Source: Gracilaria domingensis (Eukaryota > Rhodophyta > Florideophyceae > Gracilariales > Gracilariaceae). From it: a stretch of DNA of 64,000 nucleotides. Of the stretch, positions 30,721 to 39,389 are shown piece by piece. The number at the start of each line of letters is the position of its first letter. Position 1 is the first letter of the stretch. The stretch spans positions 186,001-250,000 of the forward strand of contig VCMS01000048.1 in NCBI GenBank assembly GCA_022539475.1. Direction: 5' to 3'. The translations under genes and the position numbers were made by a program. Below the pieces are notes generated by a model that did not search any database, was not told the origin of the DNA, and saw only the letters and a program-made list of their open reading frames with translations.

Positions 30721-31390
30721 ATGTCCGATATCGTCGACGAGATCCTGGCCGCCGCGCAGCACAAGCCGTGCGACATGTGGTTCGCGCCGCCCGTGTTCCC
30801 GTCGCCGCGCGGCGTGCAGCACGACTTTTCGCCGCTGGCGTCGCTGCTGGACCCCGCGCTGTCCTTCGCCAAGCCGGCGCCGGCGCCAGCGCCGCCGCCG
30901 CCGCCGCCGCCGCCGCCCGAGCTGGGCGCGCCGCCGCCGCCGCCGCCGCAGCCGCGCGCACAGCCGTCGCAGCCGTCGCCGCGGAAACGGCGAGCGTGCG
31001 CGGCGGGCGCGGCGGGCGCGGCGGCGCGCTCGGCGCGCAAGAAGGCGCACACGGCGCCGATGCTGCACGCGACGGCGGTGATGCCGCCGTCGGCCAAGAG
31101 CATTCTGGAGCGGCGCGAGAAGGCGATTCGCGAGGGCCGTCGAAAGGACGCCAGGCTGACGGACACGGAGCGGCGCATCCTGCGCAGACTGCGCAACAGG
31201 GAGTCGGCCGAGCGCTGCCGCCTGCGGAGGGTGCAGCAAGCGGCGCTTTTACAACAGAGAATCAACGACATGCAGGTGGAGAATGAGCGGCTGGTGAGCA
31301 TGGCGCATCAGTACGAGTGCACCATTCGCCGCCTGGAGCTGGTGATCCGCCAGCTGTCCGCCGGCGCGCCGCCGGCGCGCGGCGGCGCGC

Positions 31391-31424
<34 letters not shown>

Positions 31425-31473
31425 GCAGGACGGGCAGCAAGACGCTGTTGACGCGCTCGAGGCGGCGTTATGA
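30721..31473 (+). CDS. bZIP transcription factor
   Basis: A 250-aa nuclear DNA-binding protein. Seen: a short acidic/hydrophobic start (MSDIVDEILAAA), a proline-rich middle (about residues 57-85), a basic nuclear-localisation-like patch (SPRKRRA near 87), then the bZIP domain at about 145-208. The basic region RRLRNRESAERCRLRR contains the diagnostic Asn-x7-Arg. A leucine-zipper-type heptad series follows (LLQQRINDMQVENERLV, then IRRLELVIRQL). The C-terminus is a glycine run (about 12 Gly) and an acidic end. Red-algal, plant and fungal bZIPs cannot be separated on this evidence, and the target genes are unknown. The ATG at 30721 is the only sensible start; the frame is open upstream because of GC bias. 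Confidence 0.85.
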
Positions 31474-31540
31474 CCGAGACTGCGGTTTGGATTGCTGGTT
31501 ATATGTATGGGGGGGGTTTTTTTGCTGCGGCGCGCGCGCG

Positions 31541-31673
31541 CTAGAGCAGCGCGCACGGCACATGCGCCGCGGACTGAATGTAAAATAGGTCCTCGTGCTG
31601 CGCGGGCACTGACTTTTGCGCAGCGAGCTGCTGCTGGCGCTGCCACTGTTGTTGCGGCGGTTGTTGCGGCGGC

Positions 31674-31721
<48 letters not shown>

Positions 31722-31978
31722 TGGGGCGGCGGGGCGCGGTGCGGCCACCAGCCGCACCACCACGCGGCGTGGTGGTGGTCGGCGGCAGCGGCGGCGGCGG
31801 CGGCGGCGGCGGCGGCGTGGTCGTCCTCCAGCTGGATGACGTTCCACGGCGTGAGGTCGGTGAAGGGCGTGTCGGAGGTGCACACGGTGTTGACGAGCGC
31901 GACGCTGTCGATGATGAACTTGATGATGGCGCCCTCGTTGCAGCGCTCGTCCAGGTAGCGCGACACGATGACGCCCAT
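31541..31978 (-). CDS. small protein of unknown function with poly-Ala tracts
   Basis: A 145-aa ORF. The first 50 residues look like a folded, non-repetitive segment: MGVIVSRYLDERCNEGAII, FIIDSVALVNTVCTSD, DLTPWNVIQLEDD. The rest consists of two alanine runs (12 and 16), His/Trp-rich sequence, a Gln/Pro-rich stretch and a normal-looking tail (EDLFYIQSAAHVP). A TATA-like element lies 76 bases upstream. The contrast with the low-complexity DNA around it suggests a real gene. It converges on the bZIP gene with a 67-bp gap. No function is proposed. Confidence 0.55.
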
Positions 31979-32052
31979 GGCGGCGGGGGGGGGGGGGGCG
32001 GGCGCGGCTGGGCGCGCGGACGGGGCGGCGCGCGCGACGGGCGCGGCGCGCG

Positions 32053-32060
32053 CATAAATA
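32053..32060 (-). promoter_or_regulatory. TATA-like element of the small unknown gene
   Basis: The minus strand reads TATTTATG in an otherwise wholly GC-rich region, 76 bases before the start codon at 31978. An AT octamer is unexpected here by chance. Confidence 0.45.
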
Positions 32061-32310
32061 GCGCGGCGGCTCTCGCGGCGCGCGGCGCCGTTGCGCGCGC
32101 GCGGTGAGCGGTAAGCGGTCAAATGCAACTGAGGGCAAGTGCAAGCGACGGGGAAACGGCGCGGGGGCGTTGCGGCGCGCGCGCGTCAACGGCGCTTGCC
32201 GCGCGGCCGTTGCGCGGGGACGCGCGGCAAGCGCTGCTGCGCGGCGCTTGCGGGCACAACACGGAGCGCTTTTTTAGATGCGAGGGCGCCAAACAAATGG
32301 AACAAAACTG
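32061..32310. other. GC-rich spacer, no gene seen
   Basis: 250 bp between the small gene's TATA-like element and the desaturase stop. It is rich in CGCG steps with repeated GCGGCGCTTGC-like units around 32170-32250. Confidence 0.4.
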
Positions 32311-33927
32311 TCAGTCCAGCTTGAGCTCGGCCGGGCGGCCGTCGCGCCCCATGTCGCGCAGGTGGCGCACGTGCGCGCGCAGCGCGTCGCCAAACGCGGG
32401 CAGCACGTTGAAGCGCAGGCCGTGGCGCGCGGCCACGCGCATGACGATGGGCGTGAGCGCGGCGTAGTGGTACTGGCTGACGGTGGGGAACAGGTGGTGC
32501 ACGGTCTGGTAGTTGAGCGCGCCGGACAGGTAGGCGGCGGCGGCGCTGCCGTGCGCGTAGTCGACGGTGGTGCGGATCTGCGCGTGCGCCCACTCCAGCT
32601 CGAACACGGCCGGGCACTTGCCGGCGGCGCGGCGCGCCACGTCGGAGAAGAGGAAGTCGGCGCGCGCCGACACGTGGCTGACCTGGAAGTTGAGCGCCAG
32701 CCAGTAGCCGGTGGTGAGCTCGGTGAGCGCCAGCAGCGCGGCGAGCTGGCGCGGCGCCAGCGCGCGCGCCACGCACAGCGGCAGCACCACGCGGTAGAAC
32801 GCCCACAGCGCCTTGGCCGACAGCATGCGCAGGTGCTCCGGCGGCGCGATGGGGTTGACGCGCACGGGGCCGTTGGTCAGGCGCGAGAACACCTCGCCCA
32901 CGTCCTGCAGCCGCGCCTTGAGCGCCAGCACGCCGTACAGCGGCGGCAGGTACACGTGCTGCCAGCGGTACAGCGGCGCCCAGCGCTGCTGCGCCGCCAG
33001 CCGCCGCGCGTCCGCCGTCAGCGACGTGGGCAGGTCCGGGTCCGCGCCCAGCACGTTGGTGTACACGTGGTGGCCCAGCACGTGCTGGTTGCGCCACGAC
33101 AGCAGCGACGCGCCGCACACGTAGTCCAGCGCGAAGCGCCCCACGCGCGCCCACCAGCGCGGCCGCCGCCCCAGCGCCGCGTGCGACGCGTCGTGCATCC
33201 AGCCCGTCAGCGGCATGCCCTGCGCCGCGCCCATCGCCACCGCCAGCGCCGCGCGCGCCCACAGCGCCACGCCCGCGCGCACGTACGCGCCGTAGAAGCA
33301 CGCGCAGAACAGCGCGTACACCGGCGCCATGCGCGCCAGCGCCGTGCGCGGCTCCTTGGCGTCCAGCCGCGCCGCCTCAAAGTAGCGCTTCACCGCCGCG
33401 CACGCCTCGCGGTAGAAGCCCGAGTCCGCCTTGTACACCGGGTGCTCGAACGTCGCCAGCGCCCCGATGTGCAGCGCCCGCAGCACCTGCTGCGGCCGCT
33501 CCGAGAACGGGTGGTACGACGCAAACAGGTCCGTCGCGTCGCGCCCCGCCGCCAGCAGCAGCAGCTCGCGCCCGCCGGGGTGCCGATCCACGAACGCCGT
33601 CACGTCGTACACGCGCCCGTGCACCGCGATCCACGCCGACTCCTCGTGGTTGTGCTGCGCCAGCTCCTGCCACGTGAACTGCGCGTGCGCCGCCGCCGCG
33701 CGCGCCGCCGCCGACGGCGCCGCCGCCGCCGCCGCTGCCTTGGCGCCGCGCCGCCCCAGCAGCCGCAGGTCGTACGCGCGCGCGCACAGCTCCAGCAGCA
33801 GCGCCAGCATCGGCAGGTACAGGTAGTGCGCCAGCGCCGTGCGCGTCACCAGCAGCGCCGCGATGATGGCCGACGCCAGCGCCATGCACGCCGCCGCCGT
33901 CATGTATCGCCGCGCGATGGGCTGCAT
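32311..33927 (-). CDS. cytochrome b5-fused front-end fatty acyl desaturase (probably delta-5 type)
   Basis: A 538-aa ER membrane enzyme that should insert a double bond between an existing one and the carboxyl end of a polyunsaturated acyl chain. Seen: two extra N-terminal hydrophobic segments (about 10-50), a cytochrome b5 domain with the heme motif HPGG at 116-119 and a second heme His at about 139 or 153. The three histidine boxes follow: HDASH (245-249), QHVLGHH (281-287) and QTVHH (474-478). The Gln replacing His in the third box marks front-end desaturases. The surrounding LNYQTVHHLFPTVSQYHY resembles fungal and protist delta-5 enzymes making arachidonic or eicosapentaenoic acid. Regioselectivity is inferred, and delta-4, -6 or -8 are possible. 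The N-terminal membrane extension and an alanine linker (62-80) are unusual for the family. Confidence 0.87.
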   Translation of the reverse strand: MQPIARRYMTAAACMALASAIIAALLVTRTALAHYLYLPMLALLLELCARAYDLRLLGRRGAKAAAAAAAPSAAARAAAAHAQFTWQELAQHNHEESAWIAVHGRVYDVTAFVDRHPGGRELLLLAAGRDATDLFASYHPFSERPQQVLRALHIGALATFEHPVYKADSGFYREACAAVKRYFEAARLDAKEPRTALARMAPVYALFCACFYGAYVRAGVALWARAALAVAMGAAQGMPLTGWMHDASHAALGRRPRWWARVGRFALDYVCGASLLSWRNQHVLGHHVYTNVLGADPDLPTSLTADARRLAAQQRWAPLYRWQHVYLPPLYGVLALKARLQDVGEVFSRLTNGPVRVNPIAPPEHLRMLSAKALWAFYRVVLPLCVARALAPRQLAALLALTELTTGYWLALNFQVSHVSARADFLFSDVARRAAGKCPAVFELEWAHAQIRTTVDYAHGSAAAAYLSGALNYQTVHHLFPTVSQYHYAALTPIVMRVAARHGLRFNVLPAFGDALRAHVRHLRDMGRDGRPAELKLD

Positions 33928-33941
33928 CGCGGGGTGCGTGG

Positions 33942-33990
33942 TGGGGGTGGTGCGGGGGGGGGGGGGGGGTTGGTGGGGGGGGGGGGGTGG
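33942..33990. other. guanine-tract cluster with G-quadruplex potential
   Basis: Directly upstream of the desaturase start (15-65 bases): G5, G16 (33954-33969) and G13 (33975-33987) tracts plus short GG steps on the plus strand. The tracts are long enough to fold as G-quadruplexes. On the desaturase mRNA they would read as C runs. Confidence 0.6.
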
Positions 33991-34267
33991 TAGCGAAGCG
34001 CGCAGGCGGCTCGACAGAGCAGGGGGCGGGTGGCGAAGGGCGGCGAATTCGGAGTCTCTAAGCTTGCTTTATATAGCGAACACACTGCCACTGGCGGCGG
34101 CTGCTCGTTGCGAGCGGCGCGCGCGGGAATACGCATCGCACATGCCTCGTTGGGCGCACGCTCGCGCGCGTGCGGCGCAAAAGGCGCGCGGCCGCGCGCC
34201 ACGTGGCGCGCGATCGGCCGCCATCGCCGCCGCCGCCATCAGCCACCACCGCGGCGCGCTGTCGCCG
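33991..34267. other. spacer between desaturase and secreted-protein genes
   Basis: About 280 bp. A TATA-like TTTATATAGC occurs near 34067-34076 with an AT-richer pocket around it, which may serve the desaturase (minus-strand reading GCTATATAAA, about 145 bases before its start). Confidence 0.4.
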
Positions 34268-34346
34268 TCACCGCCGCGCCGCCGCCGCCGCCGCCTCGGC
34301 CAGCTGCCCGCTGCCGCCGCGCGCGCGCGCGCCGCCGCTGCCGGCC

Positions 34347-34380
<34 letters not shown>

Positions 34381-34751
34381 GCCCGAGCGCGAGCGCCAGC
34401 CCGTCGCCGCCGCCGCGCGCGCTGCGCGCGCGCGTCGCCGTGCGCGAGGCGCGCGCGCCCGACACGCCCGCGCCGCCCGCGCCGCCGTTGCGCACCGCCA
34501 GCGCGCGCGCGCTCGCCGCGCCGCGCGCGCGCTCGCGCGGCGCCGCCGCCGGCGCCGCCGCGCCCGTGGCGCGCGCGCGCCCGCGCGACGACGGGCCGGA
34601 CGCGGCGGCCGCCGCCGCGGACGGCTCGCGGCTGGCGGCGCTGTCCACCGCCGCGAACGCGCCGCTCACGGCGCGCGACAGCGCGCGCGCGCCGCGGCCG
34701 GGGGGCGACGCCGCGGCGGGGGAGGCGGAGAGCTGCCGGACCGCGACCGGC

Positions 34752-34784
<33 letters not shown>

Positions 34785-35350
34785 AGCTGCACGCAGGCGC
34801 GGCGCGCGCGCGCGGCGCCGGCGTGCTTGACGCCCAGCGACGCGCAGCCGGCGCGCGCGGCGAGCGCGGCGGCGGCGGCGCTGGCGTCGGACGCGGCGTG
34901 CACGGCCACCAGCTGGTGCTGCGGCGCGGCGCGCGCGCCCGCGGCGCGCACGCTGGCGCGCACGGCCAGCGCGGCGGCGCGCGCGCGCGGCGCGGCGTCG
35001 GCCACGGCCAGCGCGTGGCGCGGCGCGCGCGCCAGCGCGGAGCGGTTGCGCGCGGCGGCGGCGGCGGCGGCGTGCATGGACAGCAGCAGCGGGCCGTGCG
35101 ACGCCGCGATGTGCAGCGAGGTGGACAGGTTCCACGGCGCGGCGGCGCCGCGGCCACTCGCGAGCTGCTGCTGCTGCGCGCGCGGCAGGCGGATGGTGGT
35201 GGTCAGGTTGAGCGTGCCCGTGATGGTGACGGTGACGTTGTGCGCGCCGTCGGCCGCGCGGATGGACGCGCGCAGCGGCGCGGCGGCGCGCGGCGGCGCG
35301 AGCGCGAGCGCGAGCAGCAGCAGCAGCGCGGGCAGCGCGGCCGGCGGCAT
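34268..35350 (-). CDS. Ala/Arg-rich secreted protein of unknown function
   Basis: A 360-aa protein with a clear signal peptide: MPPAALPALLLLLALALAPP followed by RAAAP, cleaved near residue 24. The next 100 residues are the most normal-looking part, with N-glycosylation sites NVT, NLT, NLS and NRS and beta-prone sequence (HNVTVTITGTLNLTTTIRLP). A (Glu-Pro)n repeat of five units (EPEPEPEPEP) follows near residue 180, then alanine- and glycine-run sequence to the end (including about ten Gly). Only two Cys are visible after the signal. No family is recognised; a wall or matrix protein is a guess. A far longer open frame continues upstream of the ATG only because GC-rich DNA lacks stops. Confidence 0.55.
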
Positions 35351-35836
35351 GGTGGCGGCGGTTGGTGGCGGCGCGTGACGGCGGCCGCGCGCCGCCGCCG
35401 CCGCGGCGCTTATGTACGGCGCGGCGCGCGCGGCGCGGCGCGGTGCGCGCGGCAATCGCCTCCGGCGGTGAACGCGGCGGTGCGGCCGGTGAGCGCCGAT
35501 CGGCGCGCGCGCGCCGTGCGCAGCCGCGCGCGCCGTTGCATCGCGCGCGCATCGCGCGCAGAACGCAGCCGCGCGCGCACCCCCCCCCCCCCCCGCGCCA
35601 CGCGGCCACGCGGCCACGCGGCCACGCGGCCACGCGGCCACGCGGCCGCGCGCGCCGCGCGCGCCGCGCGAGATTTGGCGCTGTGTGGCGCGCAGCGCGA
35701 GATAAAGCGCGCCTGCGCCTGCGCGCCGCACCCGCGCGCGCCGCCCCTGCCGCGCCGCCTGCCGCGCCCGCGCCCCTCCGCGCGCGCCGCTTCGTCTTCG
35801 CCCGCCCTCGCCCGCCCTCCCCCTCCGGCTCCCGCC
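35351..35836. promoter_or_regulatory. divergent promoter region of secreted-protein and PPR genes
   Basis: 486 bp between divergent starts. Seen: a lone AT pocket CTTATGTACGG (about 35409-35418, TATA-like on the minus strand for the secreted protein), a run of 14 C (35581-35594), an 8-bp tandem repeat (35597-35644) and a GATAAAG element near 35700 about 135 bases before the PPR start. Confidence 0.45.
35597..35644. repeat. tandem repeat GCCACGCG x6
   Basis: Six perfect head-to-tail copies of the 8-mer GCCACGCG, directly after a 14-C homopolymer. The period is not a multiple of three, and the tract lies upstream of the PPR start codon. Confidence 0.85.
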
Positions 35837-37605
35837 ATGGCGCCGGCCTTCGTCGTCGCGCCGCTGCGCGCCGCCCCCGCGCCGCGCCGCCTCGTCTGCG
35901 CCACCGCCGCGCCCTCGCCGCCGCCGCCGCCGCCGCCCCCCCCGCCCGACGGCGCGCCGCCGCTCAAGCGCGCGCGCCCGCGCGCGCCCGCCGCCCCCAC
36001 CGCGCCCGCGCCCGCGCCCGCGCCCCTGGCCGCCGCGCCGCCGCGGCCGTACCGCGTCGACGCCGCGCTGGTGGAGCGCGAGATCCGCACCGTGTCGTAC
36101 GCGGCGCTGCTGCGCACGGTGGACGCGTGCGTGCACACGCGCCGCTACGCCGTCAGCGTGCGCCTCATCGAGGCCGCCATGGCGCAGCCGCGCCTGCGCG
36201 ACAGCTTCACGCCGCGCATGTACTCGCACCTGTTCATGTCGCTCATGCGCATCGGCACCAAGCCCATGGCGCAGCGCGCGCTGCAGCTGCTGCGCGCCGC
36301 CGTGGACGACGCCGACGTGGCCAAGCTCGTGGGCCCGCGCGCGTTCAACTTTGTGTTTGTGGCGCTCAGCCGCGTGGGGCTCATCGACGACGCGCGCCAG
36401 GTGGCGCGCATGTGCTACCGCGTCGGCTACTACCTCAACCGCTACTCGTACAACGCGCTGCTCAACGCGTGCGCCAAGAAGCAGCGCCTGGACGCCGCCT
36501 TCGAGACGCTCAAGGAGATGGCCGACCACCGCGTGTCGCCCGACGTGGTGTCGTTCAACGTGCTCATCTCGTGCTGCGTGCGCGCCGGCTCGGTGGACAT
36601 TGCGCTCAGCATCCTGTCGCGCATGAAGGACTGGAACATCCGCCCGGACATCTACTCGTACAACTCGGTGATCAACGGGCTGCGCAAGAGCAACATGCTG
36701 GACCAGGCGTTCGAGCTGGTGGCGCAGATGGAGCGCGAGAGCGCGCCGCGCGGCGCCGCCGCCGTGGTGGCGCCGCCGTCGCACCTGGGCGTGGCGCCGG
36801 ACCTGGTGACGTACAACACGCTGCTGTCGGCGCTGGCCAGCCTGGAGCGGCCGCAGTTTGAGCGCGCGCTGCGCGTCAAGAGCCACATGGAGCGCCGCGG
36901 GCTGCGCTGCAACGAGGTGTCGTACAACGCGCTGATGGCGACGGCGGCCAAGGCGGAGCGCGTCAAGGACGCGTTCCTCATCTACGACGAGATGCTGTCG
37001 CGCGGGCTGCGCCCCAACTGCGAGTGCTTCACCACGCTCATCACGCTGTGCGGGCGCGCCAACATGGTGGAGCGCGCGTTCGAGGTGCACAAGCACATGC
37101 TGGCGTCGAGCATCGCGCCCAACGTGATCACGTACAACGCGCTGCTGACGGCGTGCCGCGGCGCGGCCAGCGGCAACGGCGAGCGCGCGCTGCGGCTGCT
37201 GCAGCTGATGCGCGCCACGCCGGGCTGCGAGCCGGACGTGATCACCTACTCCACCGTGATCGACGTGCTGGGGCGCAACGAGCGGCTGGCGGACATGCGC
37301 CGCGTGTTTGCGCAGATGCGCGCGGCGCGCGTGGAGCCCAACCTGGTCACGTACACCAGCATGATCGCGGGCATGACGCGCGCCGGCCGCGTGGAGGACG
37401 CCGAGCAGCTGCTGCGCGACATGGAGGCGGCGGGCGTGCGCCCCAACGTGTACACCTTCTCCAGCCTCATCAACGGCGCCGCCAAGCGCGCCGACTTTGA
37501 GCGCGCCATGCGCACGCTGGCGCTCATGCGCCGCAAGCGCGTCGCGCCCAGCGCCATCACGTACACCATGCTGCTGCAGCTGGCGCTGCGCGCCGCCGGC
37601 GCCGC

Positions 37606-37673
<68 letters not shown>

Positions 37674-37675
37674 GC

Positions 37676-37714
<39 letters not shown>

Positions 37715-37966
37715 GCCGCCGCGCAGGCGCGCCGCGTGCTGGCCGAGATGCGCGACGACCGCCGCGTGTGCCGCGCGCGGCTGGCGCGGCTGGCGCAGTA
37801 CGTCGCGCGCCTCGACGCGGCCGCCGCCGGCGGCCGCGTCGCCGCGCGCCGCGTCGGCGAGCTGGTCGACGCGTGCCTGCAGCCGCAGCCGCAGCCGCAG
37901 CCGCCGCCGCCGCCGCAGCCGCAGCCGCAGCCGCAGCCATCGGCGGGCGCGCCGCCGCAGCCGTAG
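35837..37966 (+). CDS. pentatricopeptide repeat (PPR) protein
   Basis: A 709-aa P-class PPR protein, expected to bind a specific organellar RNA and act in its processing, stability or translation. Seen: a proline/alanine-rich N-terminus (residues 1-75, compatible with an organelle transit peptide), then about 12 repeats of about 35 residues. Examples are YSYNALLNACAKKQRLDAAFE, VSFNVLISCCVRAGSVDIAL, VTYTSMIAGMTRAGRVEDAEQ and YTFSSLINGAAKRADFERAM. Positions 5 and 35, which read RNA bases in the PPR code, are mostly Asn and Asp (YNAL, YNSV, YNTL types). Near residue 590 comes (Ala-Asp-Gly)7, then polyalanine, a helical segment and a Gln-Pro-rich tail. No DYW or SMR domain. Chloroplast and mitochondrion cannot be told apart. 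Confidence 0.92.
37610..37672 (+). repeat. in-frame tandem repeat (GCGGACGGC)7
   Basis: Seven perfect 9-bp copies inside the PPR gene encoding Ala-Asp-Gly x7, followed by a GCC run coding polyalanine. A likely site of length variation between strains. Confidence 0.9.
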
Positions 37967-37997
37967 AACGCACGTGCGCTTTTTGCAGCGCGCGCGC

Positions 37998-38045
37998 CCA
38001 TTGGCTGCGGCGCGCCGCGCGCGAGCGCCACAAGTACAGTATAAC
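37998..38045 (+). promoter_or_regulatory. CCAAT- and TATA-like elements of the CPOX-like gene
   Basis: An inverted CCAAT box (CCATTGGC, ATTGG at 38000-38004) and an AGTATAAC element at about 38038-38045. They lie about 90 and 50 bases before the start codon, in a short 125-bp spacer. Confidence 0.45.
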
Positions 38046-38091
38046 ACCCTCCACACGCTTGCCAACCGCGCCGCGCCGCGGCTGCCGCGCC

Positions 38092-38755
38092 ATGTCCGCC
38101 TTCGTCGCCTCCACCGCCGCGCCGCGCGCGTCGGCCGCGCGCCGCCCGTCCGGCGTGTCGCTCGACCCGCTGCACAGCTTCGAGAGCCTGTGCCGCCGCG
38201 CGCAGGCCGCGCTCGCGGCCGGCGCCGCGCGCGCCGACGGGCTCGGCACGTTTGCGCCGCCGCCCGCGTCGCTGCGCGCCGCCGAGCCGCGCCGCGCGCG
38301 CGCCGCCGCGCGCCTGGAGATGCGCGGCGGCCGCGCCTTCCAGGCCGCCGTCGTCGACGTGTGGCGCAGCGCCGCCAGCGCGCCGCGCCCCGCCGCGCGC
38401 GTGCTCGCGCGCGCCGACGAGCGCGCCGACGCGCGCTTCCGCAAGGAGAGCGTCGGCATCTCGCTCAACCTCACGCCGCGCGACCGCGCGCTGCCCGCGC
38501 TGCGCGCCGACGCGCACTACTTCCAGCTGCGCGGCGACGCCTGCGCGGCGTGGTGGTTCGCCGGCGCCGCCGACCTCAGCGTGCGCGCCGGCGCGTCGCC
38601 GCGCCGCTTCGCGTCGCTCGTCGCGCCGTTTCTGGCGACGTGGACGCGCCTCAGCAGCCGCCATCGGCTGCGCCGCCGCGGCGCCGCGCACGCCGCCTTC
38701 CTCGACGCGTGCTGGGCGCGCCGCGACGAGCACGACGACGACGCCGCCGCCGCCT

Positions 38756-38798
<43 letters not shown>

Positions 38799-39168
38799 GC
38801 CCGTGCGCTGCCTCGACCGCGACACGTCGTTCCTGTTCATCTCGGAGATGTTCGACGCGCTGCTGCCGGCGTACCTGCCGCTGCTGGCCGCGCGCGGCGC
38901 GGACGACGCCGCGTTCGCCGACTGGCGCGGCTTCGAGCTGGCGCGCGCGCTGGGCGACGACGGCGCGTTTGGCGACGAGACGGTGGACACTTTTTGCATC
39001 GCCGGCGGCGCCAGCTGCGAGAGCGCCATGCTGCGCGCCAACCCGCTCGGCTCGTGGCGCTTCTCGCTCGCGCCGTCGTCGCTCACGGCCGCCGGCAAGC
39101 TGTACCACACGCTGCGCAGCCGCGCGCGCGCTGCGTGCCCCTCGCCGCTGTACACTGACTTGGAGTGA
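38092..39168 (+). CDS. divergent coproporphyrinogen III oxidase-like protein
   Basis: A 358-aa protein that keeps the skeleton of oxygen-dependent coproporphyrinogen III oxidase (CPOX/HemF, heme and chlorophyll synthesis) with many changes. Matching blocks: GISLNLTPRDRALPALRADAH (about 123-142) to the family's VIHPxNPxxPTxHxNxRYF; AWWFAGAADL (153-162) to WWFGGGxDLTP; HRLRRRG (191-197) to HRxERRG; FDALLPAYLPLL to DAVLPAYIPIV; and the end GASCESAMLRANPLGSWRF to GSRIESILMSLPxxARW. The catalytic Asp of the DL motif is kept (Asp 161), but the His-x-Asn-x-Arg substrate triad reads Arg 138, Asp 140, His 142 and GGG reads AGA. The N-terminal gene-specific block (RGGGG, AGVNxS) is poorly kept, and an alanine run (about 215-235) is inserted. 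Probably a paralogue with changed or lost activity. The alignment is by eye. Confidence 0.66.
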
Positions 39169-39232
39169 ACTCGACGCGTTTTTCTTTTTGTCCATGTAAC
39201 ATATATATATATTGTAATGAAAAACAAGCTGC

Positions 39233-39356
39233 CTACGGCTGTTCCTCTTCTTCTCCCTGCTTGCTCACGTCTGCACCCGCGCGCCCGTCGTGCCAACTGC
39301 CATCCGCAGCCTCCGGCGCACCGCCACCCGCAGCCACCGCGTCGGGCCCCTCCCCT

Positions 39357-39389
<33 letters not shown>

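Noticed and set aside
32278-33993. Plus-strand open frame of over 500 codons antisense to the desaturase.
   Set aside because: It is very rich in Arg, Gln and His by composition only and shows no domain, while the minus strand carries all desaturase motifs.
35351-38065. Minus-strand open frame that runs far upstream of the secreted-protein start at 35350, antisense to the PPR gene.
   Set aside because: It is a GC-bias artefact. The antisense part has no conserved motif, and the PPR gene on the plus strand has clear repeats.
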